From JAAYYM01 sp964631375 (GTDB lineage Bacteria > Bacillota > Clostridia > Lachnospirales > Lachnospiraceae), in NCBI GenBank assembly GCA_964631375.1, contig CAZVYQ010000006.1, positions 21,678 through 85,677 of the forward strand: 64,000 nt of DNA, in the 5' to 3' direction. Positions 43,784-54,437 of this stretch are shown here, in pieces. Under the pieces are notes generated by a model, which was not told where the DNA came from, did no database searches, and was given only the letters and a program-made list of their open reading frames with translations. Numbering within the stretch: the first letter of the stretch is position 1; the number at the start of each line of letters is the position of its first letter. Made by a program: the position numbers and the translations under genes.

Positions 43784-46700
43784 TCAAGTCTTTTTTAAAT
43801 GTTTTTTCGGATGTTTCTTATTAAATAAGATAAACAGGAATAGCAATACAAGTACTATGGCAGCAATGATACCGATACACTTAAGATATAAAACATATCC
43901 GGTATCCTGCGGTACAATGGCGATCTCGACAGCATTGCCCTGCACTTCAAACAGCAGATAGCTGCCCATAGTATTTGGCGATTTTTTCTCCCAAATATCT
44001 CCATTCTTAACATAAACACTGATCTTCTTCTGATCCTTTGGTGCCAAATAACGGAGCTGATGGACGACAGAACCATCATCAGGAATGCTCAGTTTCCAAT
44101 ATTCCAGTACATTCTTGACAGGAATCGTATTGGCTTCGTATTGACCTATTCGCAGTTCTTCTCCCTGTTTAAACTGACCATCCACCAGAAAAACAGATTG
44201 TCCCTGATCTCGCTTCTGAACACATGCAAGAGATGTTAGATAACGAACATACTCTACTGTGACCTCCTCATCAAATGCAATCTGATTCAGTCCTTTCATA
44301 TCCCAGTCAGCATAATAACCTTCCTTCTGTGGAATCTCAGGATAATCTTCTGCATGAATCGTCACACCATACTGACATTCTACCTTCTTAATAATCGAAT
44401 CCTCGCTGTAAAATGTAACCGTAAGCTTGCGAAAACCATCCGGGAGATCCTCTCGTGCTAACAAAGCCTCATAAGAAGTCGGTTCTGCCTTTCTGCTGTA
44501 ACTGATACGATCGATTCCTGCAAGATCGGTTCCGACGAACAGATTGTTATGTATCTTGCCTTCCTCTGCCACTTCTCCTGCAATTGCTCCTGAAAATGCT
44601 TCTGCTTCAGTGATCCTTACCATAGCAACACAATCTGAAAGATTGGTTCCGGATCCCGTGATTCCTGCTACATATTTTCCACCGGACAGATAACCTTTTG
44701 CATAGCTCTTCTGGATATAGGAGAGAGACTGACCTGCAATACCTCCCACATAATCACCGGAATTACTGTGCAATTTACCATAATTCTCACATTTCAGGAT
44801 CGTACCCATCTCCTGCAGACCACAGATGCCTCCAACGTAACTCTTCTGTCCTATGATCTCGCCTTGATTGTTATTTCTTCTCATGACACATTTCGTCTGA
44901 TAGGTGGAATTGGTCTTGGCATCCTTGATGCCCGTCACATCGCTTTCCAGATCGAAGTCATACTCGATCGCCATCGTCCCCGTGATACCGGACACATCAA
45001 TATCGCCCTGTACCTTGCCCTGATTAACACATTCCGCAATTGTTGCGTCAGTGCATTCCTCTGCAACACTATGAGAATTGTCCTCATATGCGTCTGTATA
45101 ATCCATTTCCAACACACCATCAATGGCATCGGTATAGAGCAGCATAATGACATTGAACTGATCATTGACTGCTTCAATATCAGCTAAGAGTGTATCAGTA
45201 GCTGAACCCATCTCGCTGTTCAGATAGCCCATATTGTCTGACATACCCTGCAGATTGGATACCAGACTGTTGGTCTTGGCTCTGTATTCACTTCCCAGCT
45301 GTGGTAGTCTAACATCGGATCTACCTGCTACGTTTGATACGATGTTCTTTACCTCACCACCGGCAGACTCCAGATTGCCTGCTGCACTTTTTGCATACTC
45401 AACTGCATTGGTGGCATCCTTTCTGGCACTCTCGGACATTTGATTCGTATGTGCCATAATGATATTTGACATACCGGTCACATAATTAGTGATGTCGGTT
45501 GTGTAGGAATGGCCGGGGTGATTTGAAGTATACTGTGTATTGGCATAACTTGTACTGTCGCTTTCAATCTGGGTGGCATTGGTGGTAAGGGCTTGATCTC
45601 TGGCGGAAATCAATTGATTATCAAGATTCTTCTGTTCTCCATCAACTGTTGCAGGAAAATCTGTCTCTTCAGATGGTGTAACTGCGTTATTATAGTGTAC
45701 CCACCTATCTGCCTTTCTTACCTTTTTAGTTCCATCATCTCTAATGTAGTTTTGATATGTATTAGCATCATTCCAACTCCATGTTGTATCTGTTGTTCCT
45801 GAGATCACAGGTCTCAAATTCAGTTCATTAACCGCCTTCGTCGCATCATTATACGAAGGTTCTGTTGATCTGATCTTATCTAGATAATAATCCGAATATG
45901 CTTCTGTCGCTGTCGTCACATATCCTGCATGTTCTTTTGTAGCATCCTCTAGATTCTTCTGGTATGCATCATACTGCTGCCGTTCTTCCGGTGTCATGTA
46001 CTGATAAATATCAAGATCTTTGACTGCTTTGGTTAGTTCTGTGGCGGCATTTTTTGTATTGGATGCAGCATTTTTCGTCTGATCCAGTGCCCCATCCTTC
46101 TTAGCAGCCTCATCCATAATGTACTCTGCTCGGCTGGCTGTTTCATTTGTAGCGGCTACCACACCGTCTGTCCACTCTACTGTCTTATCAGCAAGGTAAG
46201 AGGTGTCCCCCAAAGCCTTGTCCGTAAAGGACTGAATCACTGACAAACGGCTGGAAATCGTATCTGACTGTGACCCTGCATCACGAATGGTCTGGCTGAT
46301 CAGATCATGTAGCTTGTTGATATTCTCAGACAATTGATAAACAATATCCTGTGAAAAATCCACAACCACATATGGTTCTGCCTGACCGGTGATACCACCG
46401 ACATCCTTACGCCCATAAACCAAGCCGGAATTCTGGCAGGAATAGATGTACCCTGACTGACGACCTGCAATACCGCCTACATTATAGCCCACATGTTCAT
46501 AACCAATCGTTCCCTGATTGCTACAGTACTGGATCACGCCGATCGACTGACCTGCGATTCCTCCAATATCCACCGTACTGTTTACCGTTTCTGCAGAATC
46601 CTGCTTTTTCTGTCCGTCCTCCAGATTGAATAACTCCGACGCATACTGCTCCAGATTAATATCCTCTAATGACATTCCCTTATCAACATTTGTGATATTA

Positions 46701-47479
46701 ACCTCTGCCATATTTGTACAACGAGAGATATTTCCCATATTTTCACCGGTGATACCACCCGTAAAATGAACCCCGGTTACAGAACCTTCGCTACTGCAAT
46801 CTGCAATGTGTCCCGTCAATTCATTAAAGCCTGCAATTCCTCCGGTATAATCATTTCCTTCTACGATTCCTTTAAACTTACAGTTCTTTATTGTTCCACT
46901 GTTATCTCCGACGATGCCTCCAACAACCATCTGCTTGCCTGTGGGCTGTATCATTCCCTCTACCGTCAGATTGATCACAACCGCATTTTCCTGTAGATAG
47001 CAGAACAATCCGGTATAAGAAACCGTATCATTAATATAGAAACCATCAATCTTGTGTCCCTGCCCATCAAATACACCGCCAAAGGTCGGTATAGAACTAA
47101 ATTCACTTCCCGTCAACGTCAAATCGTTGTCCAGATACACTCGCTTATTACGTGACCAGGTATCCAGCCAGCAGCTTCTCGATAACCCTACCAGATCTGC
47201 TGTAGACTGAATGTGGATGTCCTCCCACTCCGTAACGATTTCTTCCTCCGGCTCTGTTTCCTCATAATCATCCTCCGCAGCTGTTGTCTCTTCTTGATCT
47301 GCCTTCTGTTCCTTTGCCGCTTCCTGTGTTCCTGTCGTAATCCCGATTGTATCCGTACTCTCATCATCCGATGTCTGTTCCTCAGCGATTGTGATTGTCG
47401 GAACCTCTGCATAAACGTTTATGATCGGAAGGAAAGCAAGCAATAGAGACAGTCCCACGCATACATATTTCTTATTCAT
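43784..47479 (-). CDS. large GLUG-repeat surface protein with C-terminal membrane anchor
   Basis: The 1231-residue protein starts MNKKYVCVGLSLLLAFLPIINVYA, a signal peptide. After an acidic Thr/Glu-rich region, GLUG-type repeats (VGGIVGDNSGTIKNCKFKG and relatives) fill about residues 130-375. A long helical, Ala/Asn/Ser-rich region (about 385-830) follows, then more GLUG repeats (about 845-1000), a small beta domain, and a C-terminal membrane helix with a basic tail (IIAAIVLVLLFLFILFNKKH). It is probably anchored outside the cell. The start overlaps the MMPL stop by eight bases with AGGAGG nine bases upstream, so the two are translationally coupled. GLUG proteins are often adhesins or cell-wall proteins; the role here is unknown. 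Confidence 0.82.
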   Translation of the reverse strand: MNKKYVCVGLSLLLAFLPIINVYAEVPTITIAEEQTSDDESTDTIGITTGTQEAAKEQKADQEETTAAEDDYEETEPEEEIVTEWEDIHIQSTADLVGLSRSCWLDTWSRNKRVYLDNDLTLTGSEFSSIPTFGGVFDGQGHKIDGFYINDTVSYTGLFCYLQENAVVINLTVEGMIQPTGKQMVVGGIVGDNSGTIKNCKFKGIVEGNDYTGGIAGFNELTGHIADCSSEGSVTGVHFTGGITGENMGNISRCTNMAEVNITNVDKGMSLEDINLEQYASELFNLEDGQKKQDSAETVNSTVDIGGIAGQSIGVIQYCSNQGTIGYEHVGYNVGGIAGRQSGYIYSCQNSGLVYGRKDVGGITGQAEPYVVVDFSQDIVYQLSENINKLHDLISQTIRDAGSQSDTISSRLSVIQSFTDKALGDTSYLADKTVEWTDGVVAATNETASRAEYIMDEAAKKDGALDQTKNAASNTKNAATELTKAVKDLDIYQYMTPEERQQYDAYQKNLEDATKEHAGYVTTATEAYSDYYLDKIRSTEPSYNDATKAVNELNLRPVISGTTDTTWSWNDANTYQNYIRDDGTKKVRKADRWVHYNNAVTPSEETDFPATVDGEQKNLDNQLISARDQALTTNATQIESDSTSYANTQYTSNHPGHSYTTDITNYVTGMSNIIMAHTNQMSESARKDATNAVEYAKSAAGNLESAGGEVKNIVSNVAGRSDVRLPQLGSEYRAKTNSLVSNLQGMSDNMGYLNSEMGSATDTLLADIEAVNDQFNVIMLLYTDAIDGVLEMDYTDAYEDNSHSVAEECTDATIAECVNQGKVQGDIDVSGITGTMAIEYDFDLESDVTGIKDAKTNSTYQTKCVMRRNNNQGEIIGQKSYVGGICGLQEMGTILKCENYGKLHSNSGDYVGGIAGQSLSYIQKSYAKGYLSGGKYVAGITGSGTNLSDCVAMVRITEAEAFSGAIAGEVAEEGKIHNNLFVGTDLAGIDRISYSRKAEPTSYEALLAREDLPDGFRKLTVTFYSEDSIIKKVECQYGVTIHAEDYPEIPQKEGYYADWDMKGLNQIAFDEEVTVEYVRYLTSLACVQKRDQGQSVFLVDGQFKQGEELRIGQYEANTIPVKNVLEYWKLSIPDDGSVVHQLRYLAPKDQKKISVYVKNGDIWEKKSPNTMGSYLLFEVQGNAVEIAIVPQDTGYVLYLKCIGIIAAIVLVLLFLFILFNKKHPKKHLKKT

Positions 47480-50209
47480 GCTCACTCGCCTCCTTATCCG
47501 TATTCTCTGACTTCGGATCTGCCTGTTCCTTTGTGACTTCCTCTGCATTCGCAGAATCGGATCCTTCTGTTTGCTCAATGAGTTTTGTCAGTGTTCCGCC
47601 TGAATTCAGACCTTCATACTCCTCCTCCGACAGTTCCGTCAAATCTCCTGCCTCTACATAGGCACTGACGCTTCCTCTGATAATGGCATGCACCGTACCT
47701 GTTACGGTACCGTTGATCCGGCCTCGTACCACACCATCCACACGCATCAATCCTGTAGCCGTCTTGGTTCTGATCGGCATATTCATGATAAATGCCGTCT
47801 TCTCTATAATTTTATCGCCCACTAACAAGATCTGCGGCAATACAAACATGGTAATAAAAATGGAAATTAATGTACCACGTCCAATACATTGACCGATTCC
47901 GTAAATTGCCCCATCTGATGTCATCCTGCCAATTAAAACACCTGCTACTGCAAGCATTGTGCCACTTGTTACGATTGTCGGAAAAGACAAATTCATTGTA
48001 TTAATAATAGACTTACGTCTGCCCATACTCTTTCTCAGTTCAGTATATCTGCTTGCAATCACAATTGCATAGTCAATGTTAGCACCCATTTGAATTGAAC
48101 TAACAATCAAATAACTCATAAAAAAGAGATCATTATTCATAATCGTCGGTACAGAGAAGTTAATCCAGATACTTCCCTGAATGACAACAATCAAGAGNNN
48201 NNNNNNNNNNNNNNNNNNNNNNNNNNNNNNNNNNNNNNNNNNNNNNNNNNNNNNNNNNNNNNNNNNNNNNNNNNNNNNNNNNNNNNNNNNNNNNNNNTCG
48301 TCGGTACAGAGAAGTTAATCCAGATACTTCCCTGAATGACAACAATCAAGAGAATCGGCATACCCGCTGACTTGAAGGTAAAGAGCAGCACAACCAAAAC
48401 TGCCAGGATTGAGACGATATTGACAACATTATTATCTCTTGCGAAGGTTTTTTGCAGATCATACTGGCTGACAGATTCTCCTACCACCAGAACCTTCCCG
48501 GAATAATATCTTCCTGCAATCTCATGCATCCGATCAATAAACTCGAAGGTCTCCTCACTCTCTTCCGGTAGATTCAGATAGACTAACATACGACTGTTAT
48601 CTTCACCCTGCAACTGTTTCTTAGCAAAATTCATCTGTTTATAGGCATCATCCAACTGTTTCTGCAGATCCGGCTCCAACGTCACATAACCCTCATCAAT
48701 TTCCTGATGCAGGAACATAAACATATCAATCAGAGGCACTTTATAAGCAGACAGACCATTGACCGCCTTGGCGTAGTCTTCATCATTCACTGCATAAGCA
48801 GCATAAATCAGCTCAGCCACCTCATAATCCAGATTCAGCAGTTCGGAGAATTGTCTTGGAGTCAGACGATCAGTCAGCATATAGCCATCCATCGCTTCTA
48901 TATTGGACAGACCCATGGCGGATTTGACCTCTGGACAATCCTCCAGTTCTCTGAGTAGACGCTTTTCGTTTTCATAATTACCGGATGGAACCACCAGTGC
49001 CATCATATTGGTCTTGCCAAAATTATCCTCCTGCATTTGTTCTGCGATCTGTACATCGTTTTGTAGAGGAGTCGTCAATCTGCTATAACCAAACACATAA
49101 GGACATTTATTAGAAACGAAGAAGCCTCCAATAATCATTGCTAAAAAGATCGGAGGAATAAAATATCTCGTTGCATAAGCAAACTTCCCAACAAACGGAA
49201 TATTGGGGATGAAATTCCTATGCTGTGAACAATCCATCAACTTTGCAAACAGCATAATGATTCCGGGCATTAACAAAAATACAGATAATAGACTTAGAAT
49301 AATCGCCTTGATCAGAACAATACCCATATCAGGGCCCATTTTATACTGCATGAAGGTCATTGCAATCAGACCTCCGATGGTTGTCAACGAGCTTCCCGAT
49401 ATCTCCGGAATCGCCTTACTCAGAGCTACAATCACTGCCTCTCTAGCCGGAAGACTCGCATGTTCCTCCTTATAACGATTCAGGAAAATGACCGCATAAT
49501 CCACTGACAGAGCCAGTTGTAGGACGATTGTAACCGAATTGGATACAAAGGAAATCGTACCAAACACGAAATTGGTTCCCATCTGAATGACTGCCGATGA
49601 GCCAAAAGTCAGCAGGAGTACCGGAACCTCTGCATAAGCCTGCGAGGTCAGCAACAGTACTGTTACCACAATAATTGCTACGATTACAGAAATGACACTC
49701 ATCTCATCAGCGATCAGTTCCGAAGCCGTATTACCGAGACTTGTTGTCAAATAGACGTCATAATCCTTCAGAGATTCCTTTAATGTATCCAATGCTGTCA
49801 GACATGCATCATCATTCTCATCATATTGAAACGTTACATCAAAAAGTGCAGATCCATTTGTATAGTGATCCTCACTGTCATCAAAATCCACTGAAAAGAT
49901 ACCTATCTGATTCTCTATCTTCTTTAAGATTTTCTCTGCCTGCTCATAAGAAACATTTGCGATCATAACCTTACAGGTTCCATAAGTCGTAAACTCTTGC
50001 TCCATCAGATCAAGTCCCTGTTTAGTCTCTGTTGTTCCCGGCAAATAATAAGACATCGAATTCTCTACATGAACCCAGTTTCTTGCCACCACTGAAAATA
50101 TCATCAATAATCCAAACAATAAAAAAAACAGATTCCGTTTGTCAACGATGAATCCGCATATTTTTAACATTGCCGCATTGCCTGATTGATTTGGTGTTTC
50201 CTGACTCAT
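47472..50209 (-). CDS. MMPL/RND-like membrane protein, split by a false assembly gap
   Basis: Two reading frames, 48298-50209 and 47472-48194, meet at a 100-N gap. A 55-bp sequence occurs on both sides; collapsing the gap and one copy removes 155 bases and restores one frame of 860 residues. The protein has two MMPL/RND halves, each with one helix, an extracytoplasmic domain and a five-helix bundle (VSNSVTIVLQLALSVDYAVIF in the first, IQMGANIDYAIVIASRYTEL in the second). The C-terminus (about 90 residues) is cytoplasmic, with a GRINGTVTGTVHA segment and an acidic tail. MMPL proteins export lipids, siderophores or other cell-envelope molecules. The downstream partner is the GLUG protein. It is annotated as one gene; the exact join needs the raw reads. 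Confidence 0.88.
48198..48297. other. assembly gap of 100 N flanked by identical 55-bp sequences
   Basis: Bases 48143-48197 are identical to 48298-48352. This is what a scaffolder produces when two contigs end on the same k-mer overlap (55 is a common assembly k-mer). The gap lies inside the MMPL gene. Confidence 0.95.
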
Positions 50210-50260
50210 TTAAATCATCCCTTTTGTACTTTGCATTCATTTCCTCTACTGTTTATGTGA

Positions 50261-50289
50261 AGTATAACGCTGCCCTTTTTACTTGTCAA
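50261..50289 (-). promoter_or_regulatory. strong promoter of the MMPL-GLUG operon
   Basis: TTGACA (50284-50289) and TATACT (50261-50266) are 17 bases apart on the minus strand. It makes the MMPL pair a separate unit from the LacI gene just upstream. Confidence 0.75.
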
Positions 50290-50329
50290 TTACATGCACA
50301 ATCTTCCAATCATAGACCGTTCGTTCTGA

Positions 50330-51319
50330 TTATCTTATGATATCACTATATTCCATACGAACAATTCTGTGCTCCAGTATCACTCTATGTCCTTCTTCTC
50401 CATCAAATAATCTATCCAACTCTGTAACAGCTGCTGCTGAAATGTGATAGAAATCCTGATAGATTGTATTCATCTGTTTTCCCACATATCCCATCAATGT
50501 GATTCCGTCAAAACCACAAACCGGACGAAAGATATCCATCTCCGTGAGTGCATTCATGGCCCCGATTGCCATCAAATCGGATGCACAAACTACTACATCT
50601 TTGTTTTTTGCATACTTAAATGCAATCTGACGTGCCTTGAGTTCACTGAACTCTCCTTCTCGAGTCATCATCGTCAGATGCAGATCCTTGACCAGACGAT
50701 GCATTCCTTTTAAACGCTCATCAGTCACATACCCGTTTTTTCTTCCGCTTATATACAGAACCCTTTTGCAGGTATTGTCCTCGATTGTCTTTTTCGCAAC
50801 ATCATACTGTGCCTGTTCATGATCGATTCCAACTGCTGTGGTCTTGTTGTTTGTGATGGGTGCATCTACCAACACACATTGAAACACCTGCATATCAACC
50901 AGCTGCTGCAGGTTTGTATCGTCTTTATTCATCCCAAAGATCAAAAGTCCTGAAATGCCCTGGGATTGAAAATAACGGATCATCTCCTCCGGAGACATAT
51001 GTTGTATCATGGAAAAAAAGATTGTGATCACTTCAATATTCAGTTCCATAGCCTGATTGATTGCACCCGCCAGATACTGCATTGTAATCTCGTCAATCGC
51101 CTGTGTCTTTGTATTGAGAGAAAGAATCAATGCCGAACGTCCTGCCTGTTTAGAGGACAATGCTGCTGCGATTGTATTAGGTACATAGTTCAAGGTATGG
51201 ATGGATTCCCTTACTTTCTTCTTGGTTGCCTCACTGATATATGGATAATTATTCAGAACCTTGGAAACGGTTGAAATTGCCACACCTGCATGTTCTGCCA
51301 CATCCTTTATGGATACCAT
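50330..51319 (-). CDS. LacI-family regulator following the ASKHA gene
   Basis: The 329-residue protein has the LacI helix-turn-helix (SIKDVAEHAGVAISTVSKVLNNYPYI, residues 3-28) and a ligand-binding core (SALILSLNTKTQAID onward). It starts 18 bases after the ASKHA stop, with AGGAGGAG upstream, so it is likely co-transcribed with the TetR-radical SAM-ASKHA genes. Such a regulator in a redox-type operon is unexpected; it may act on the MMPL promoter 40 bases downstream of its stop or on distant sugar genes. Confidence 0.9.
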   Translation of the reverse strand: MVSIKDVAEHAGVAISTVSKVLNNYPYISEATKKKVRESIHTLNYVPNTIAAALSSKQAGRSALILSLNTKTQAIDEITMQYLAGAINQAMELNIEVITIFFSMIQHMSPEEMIRYFQSQGISGLLIFGMNKDDTNLQQLVDMQVFQCVLVDAPITNNKTTAVGIDHEQAQYDVAKKTIEDNTCKRVLYISGRKNGYVTDERLKGMHRLVKDLHLTMMTREGEFSELKARQIAFKYAKNKDVVVCASDLMAIGAMNALTEMDIFRPVCGFDGITLMGYVGKQMNTIYQDFYHISAAAVTELDRLFDGEEGHRVILEHRIVRMEYSDIIR

Positions 51320-51337
51320 GTCATTCTCCTCCTGCAG

Positions 51338-52552
51338 TTACGATTCAAAATACATATATTTCATATATAACTCATTAAAATCATCATCCATCGCTAACGG
51401 AAAGTCTCTTGCCACAGTGATCAGAGACTCCTCACGCTTCTCTGCCTCAGGCTCTGTTAATTCCAGATAAGCTCCCTTTAGGGATGTATTTCCCACTGCA
51501 ATGATCTTGTCCTGTAGTTCCTTCGGAAATAAGCCAACCTGTACAGCTTTTTCAATATTCATGTACTGCCCCAGGCCACCTGCCAGATATACATGACAGA
51601 TTTCCTGATAAGAGCAGTGAAAACGTTCAATCAGCAGTTCCAATCCCGCCCTGATCGCCGCTTTTGCCATCTGAAATTCCCGAATATCCTGTTGTGTTAG
51701 TTTGATCCTTTTACCGGAAGGGTTTACTGCCAGCGTGAAGCCTGATTCAAAATAAGAATCGATATAACATCCTGTCTCATCAATGATGCCTGCCTTTAAA
51801 AACTCACTGACTGCTTCCACCAGACCTGCTCCGCAGATTCCAATCGGAGGGGCTTCTTCAATCGTCTGAATCTCACATTGCGAATCCGCTTGATTGGTCT
51901 GACTGATGGTGACACTGTCGATCGCACCCGGCACACCACCGCTGCCGCAGCTGATATTGCCACCCTCAAATGCCGGCCCCGCCGCAGTCGATGTACACAG
52001 AAGTTCATTATATCTGCCAAGCACCATTTCTCCGTTGGTTCCCAGATCCACAAAAAGAAAGCATTCTGTCATACGATCCAATTCACATGCCATCAATCCT
52101 GATACGATATCACCGCCGATATAGGTTGAGATACCAGGCATAATCACAACAGGAACCGCTCCCTGAGGTTCCAGTCTGGAAAGCGTAACCGGTGTAAAGG
52201 GATAAATCCCCAAGGTCTCACAGGACAGATTCATCAGCAAATGTACCATAGTTGTATTACATGCGATCACGATCTGACGAAGCTGCCTACAATTCAGATG
52301 CTGTTTCGTCAACAGCTTGTGTATTCCTTTTCGCAGATCCTCGCAAATCAGCTCCTGCAGATGATCTGCCTTTCCTCTGTTTGCTGCATTGATCCTTCGC
52401 AAGACATCTGCACCATAAAGTCGCTGGCTGTTTAGTAGTGTGCAGGTATCACAGATTTCCTTTGTTTCCATGTCTACTAACTGTAGGGCAAGTGTGGTTG
52501 TTCCTATATCGATCGCTATTCCATACTTTCTGCGTGCATAGCCTTCTGACAT
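51338..52552 (-). CDS. DUF4445/ASKHA-domain protein, activase-like, without ferredoxin domain
   Basis: The 404-residue protein is the ASKHA part of the RamA/RACE-type reductive activators: nucleotide-binding DIGTTTLALQL (residues 13-25), CNTTMVHLLM, the long insertion typical of DUF4445 (GISTYIGGDIVSGLMAC), VDLGTNGEMVLG near 165, GSGGVPGAID near 200, ICGAGLVEA and YLAGGLGQYMN near 335. RACE proteins normally have an N-terminal [2Fe-2S] domain and restore corrinoid methyltransferases to Co(I) using ATP. Here that domain is absent and no corrinoid enzyme is in view, so it may work with a separate electron donor or a different target. AAGGTGG precedes the ATG. Confidence 0.88.
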   Translation of the reverse strand: MSEGYARRKYGIAIDIGTTTLALQLVDMETKEICDTCTLLNSQRLYGADVLRRINAANRGKADHLQELICEDLRKGIHKLLTKQHLNCRQLRQIVIACNTTMVHLLMNLSCETLGIYPFTPVTLSRLEPQGAVPVVIMPGISTYIGGDIVSGLMACELDRMTECFLFVDLGTNGEMVLGRYNELLCTSTAAGPAFEGGNISCGSGGVPGAIDSVTISQTNQADSQCEIQTIEEAPPIGICGAGLVEAVSEFLKAGIIDETGCYIDSYFESGFTLAVNPSGKRIKLTQQDIREFQMAKAAIRAGLELLIERFHCSYQEICHVYLAGGLGQYMNIEKAVQVGLFPKELQDKIIAVGNTSLKGAYLELTEPEAEKREESLITVARDFPLAMDDDFNELYMKYMYFES

Positions 52553-52615
52553 AACCTGTCCACCTTTTCTGCTGATTGTTACCTGTTCCGTTTTATTATA
52601 TCCGATTTGATTGGT

Positions 52616-53725
52616 TTATCCAACAGATTTTACACGCTCCGACAGATATTCTCTTACGATTTCTTCCTTTTCGAATAATACGCAGCCTCCTGCATGCTCT
52701 TCCAAAAGAGCACCCTCATTTTGCAGTCTGAGAAACAGCGGAGAATGTAATGCCTCTCTTAATGATACTTCCTTAAGATTTGTATCGGAATAAGGTGAAA
52801 ATGGGCAGGGTTCTGCACTTCCGTGTGAATTAATATGGAAGAATCCCCTTCCGGCAGCCAGACAGCCTCCGGAGGATTTCTCATCTCCCGGAAATGAGAT
52901 AAACAACATATCCTGAGAGTTACTACGCAGTACGTCAAGATGCTTTTTCATTTGTCTACGTTCTCTATCCTGCGGAGCCAATGATTGTGAAGCATGATCC
53001 ACCGGCACATACTCTACATAGAATACCACCTTACAGCCTCTCTCGGATAACCCCTTGATGAAATCCTGTGAAAAAACCTCCTCCAGATTCTCAGTCGTGA
53101 CGGTAACAGAGGCACCGTAAAAAATCCCCTTACCATGCATTATCTCCATAGTTTGCACTAATTTTTCGTATACACCGACGCCTCTCCGGCTGTCTGTCCC
53201 GGCTTCATTTCCTTCTATGCTGAGGATTGGAAGCAGATTTCTGTTCTTTTGAAACAACTCTATGTACTGTTCCTCGATCATCATACCGTTTGTAAAGATC
53301 GGAAATATCATTTCCTTGATTTTCGCTGCCTCCTTGATCACATCCATACGAAGCAGTGGCTCACCACCGGCCAACAGTGCAAAACCGATTCCAAGCTCCT
53401 TTGCCTGATCAAATAATGATTTCCATTGAAAATCCTTTAATTGTTCCGACGCTTCTGTATCATGACAGGCGTGATTTGCTCTGGCATAGCATCCCTTGCA
53501 GTGCAGATTGCAGCTACTCGTAATACTGCAGATCAAAAACGGGGGAATATGCTCTCCGGTTTGCTCTGCCTTCCTTCGTAATGCCCTTGCCTTTTTTGCC
53601 GTTCGAGTATATTTCGCCAGAAACAGACTTTCTTCTGGATTCGTCAAGGTTGCTCTCATTGCATCCTTAATAATGTGCTCCACTCCGTCGCTCAGATAAC
53701 TTTCTAACTGAAATTCCTTTGTCAT
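52616..53725 (-). CDS. radical SAM protein with Cys-rich C-terminal region
   Basis: The 369-residue protein has the radical SAM cluster motif CNLHCKGC (Cys72, Cys76, Cys79), LLAGGEPLL (GGE, SAM-amino-group site) near 117 and ILSIEGNEAGTD near 168. The C-terminal region has GGCLAAGRGFFHINSHG and EPCPFSPYSD, a SPASM/twitch-like extra iron-sulfur site. The family includes MoaA/NirJ-like enzymes acting on peptides or tetrapyrroles. The N-terminal 60 residues are helical and basic. Gene order with TetR and ASKHA suggests one process; the substrate is unknown. AAAGGATG precedes the start. Confidence 0.88.
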   Translation of the reverse strand: MTKEFQLESYLSDGVEHIIKDAMRATLTNPEESLFLAKYTRTAKKARALRRKAEQTGEHIPPFLICSITSSCNLHCKGCYARANHACHDTEASEQLKDFQWKSLFDQAKELGIGFALLAGGEPLLRMDVIKEAAKIKEMIFPIFTNGMMIEEQYIELFQKNRNLLPILSIEGNEAGTDSRRGVGVYEKLVQTMEIMHGKGIFYGASVTVTTENLEEVFSQDFIKGLSERGCKVVFYVEYVPVDHASQSLAPQDRERRQMKKHLDVLRSNSQDMLFISFPGDEKSSGGCLAAGRGFFHINSHGSAEPCPFSPYSDTNLKEVSLREALHSPLFLRLQNEGALLEEHAGGCVLFEKEEIVREYLSERVKSVG

Positions 53726-53782
53726 GATCTTTCATCCTTTCTATGACTTATATTTCATGGATATCAAACTGTATTGTTGTAC

Positions 53783-54418
53783 TCACTTTGTGAAAAAAAT
53801 GTCTTGAAACACATTGATATGTTCCTTGATCTTAGCTATGACCTCTGCCTCTCTTTCAGGCTGTCTGTCGTACATAGTAAAAAACAGGTACATCGGTGCA
53901 TAGAACTGAATTGCCATGATCCTTGGCGGATATTGTCTAAGTATCCCCTGCTGCCGTAGTCCTATAAATATCTGTTCGGTATAATCAACCACACTGTCAT
54001 AGAAGATCTCTCTATATACATTCCGAGCATCACCATTTTGAAATTGTTCAATGGTCAACATTCTCCGAAATTTTGCTCCATACTCATCCTTTAGCCAAAA
54101 CAGGAACACATGTAACGTCCACTCACGGACTCTGTCACTGTCACTTTTTGCATAAACATCCACCGCCACATCAACCGTTTCCTGCAGTCCAGCTCCCGGC
54201 AGCTGGATCTCACTCATCTTTTCCATATAATATGTATTCATCCATGCAAGGATACTGTCAAAAATATCTCTCTTATTCTTATAATGTCTATAAAGTGCAC
54301 TCTCCTTGATCCCAACAGCACCGGCGATCTCTCTGACTCCCACCGTTTCAAAGCCCTTTTCCGAGAAGAGAGTCAAAGCCTCATTTCGTATTAATTCCTT
54401 TGTATTTCTTTTCGCCAT
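53783..54418 (-). CDS. TetR-family regulator of the radical SAM-ASKHA operon
   Basis: The 211-residue protein has a TetR helix-turn-helix (VGVREIAGAVGIKESALYRHYKNK, near residues 27-50). Its C-terminal region is clearly related to that of the other TetR at 56517-57110 (RRMLTIEQF-GDA and AIQFYAPMYLFF against RQMLLIEKF and SMELYAPFFLYH). ATG at 54418 is preferred with GGAAGGG upstream over a longer reading. Its promoter carries two operators and so autorepression is likely. Confidence 0.93.
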   Translation of the reverse strand: MAKRNTKELIRNEALTLFSEKGFETVGVREIAGAVGIKESALYRHYKNKRDIFDSILAWMNTYYMEKMSEIQLPGAGLQETVDVAVDVYAKSDSDRVREWTLHVFLFWLKDEYGAKFRRMLTIEQFQNGDARNVYREIFYDSVVDYTEQIFIGLRQQGILRQYPPRIMAIQFYAPMYLFFTMYDRQPEREAEVIAKIKEHINVFQDIFFTK

Positions 54419-54437
54419 TTTATGTCCCTTCCAAAAC

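Noticed and set aside
48160..48345. Small frame across the second N gap
   Set aside because: An artefact of the gap and the duplicated 55 bases.
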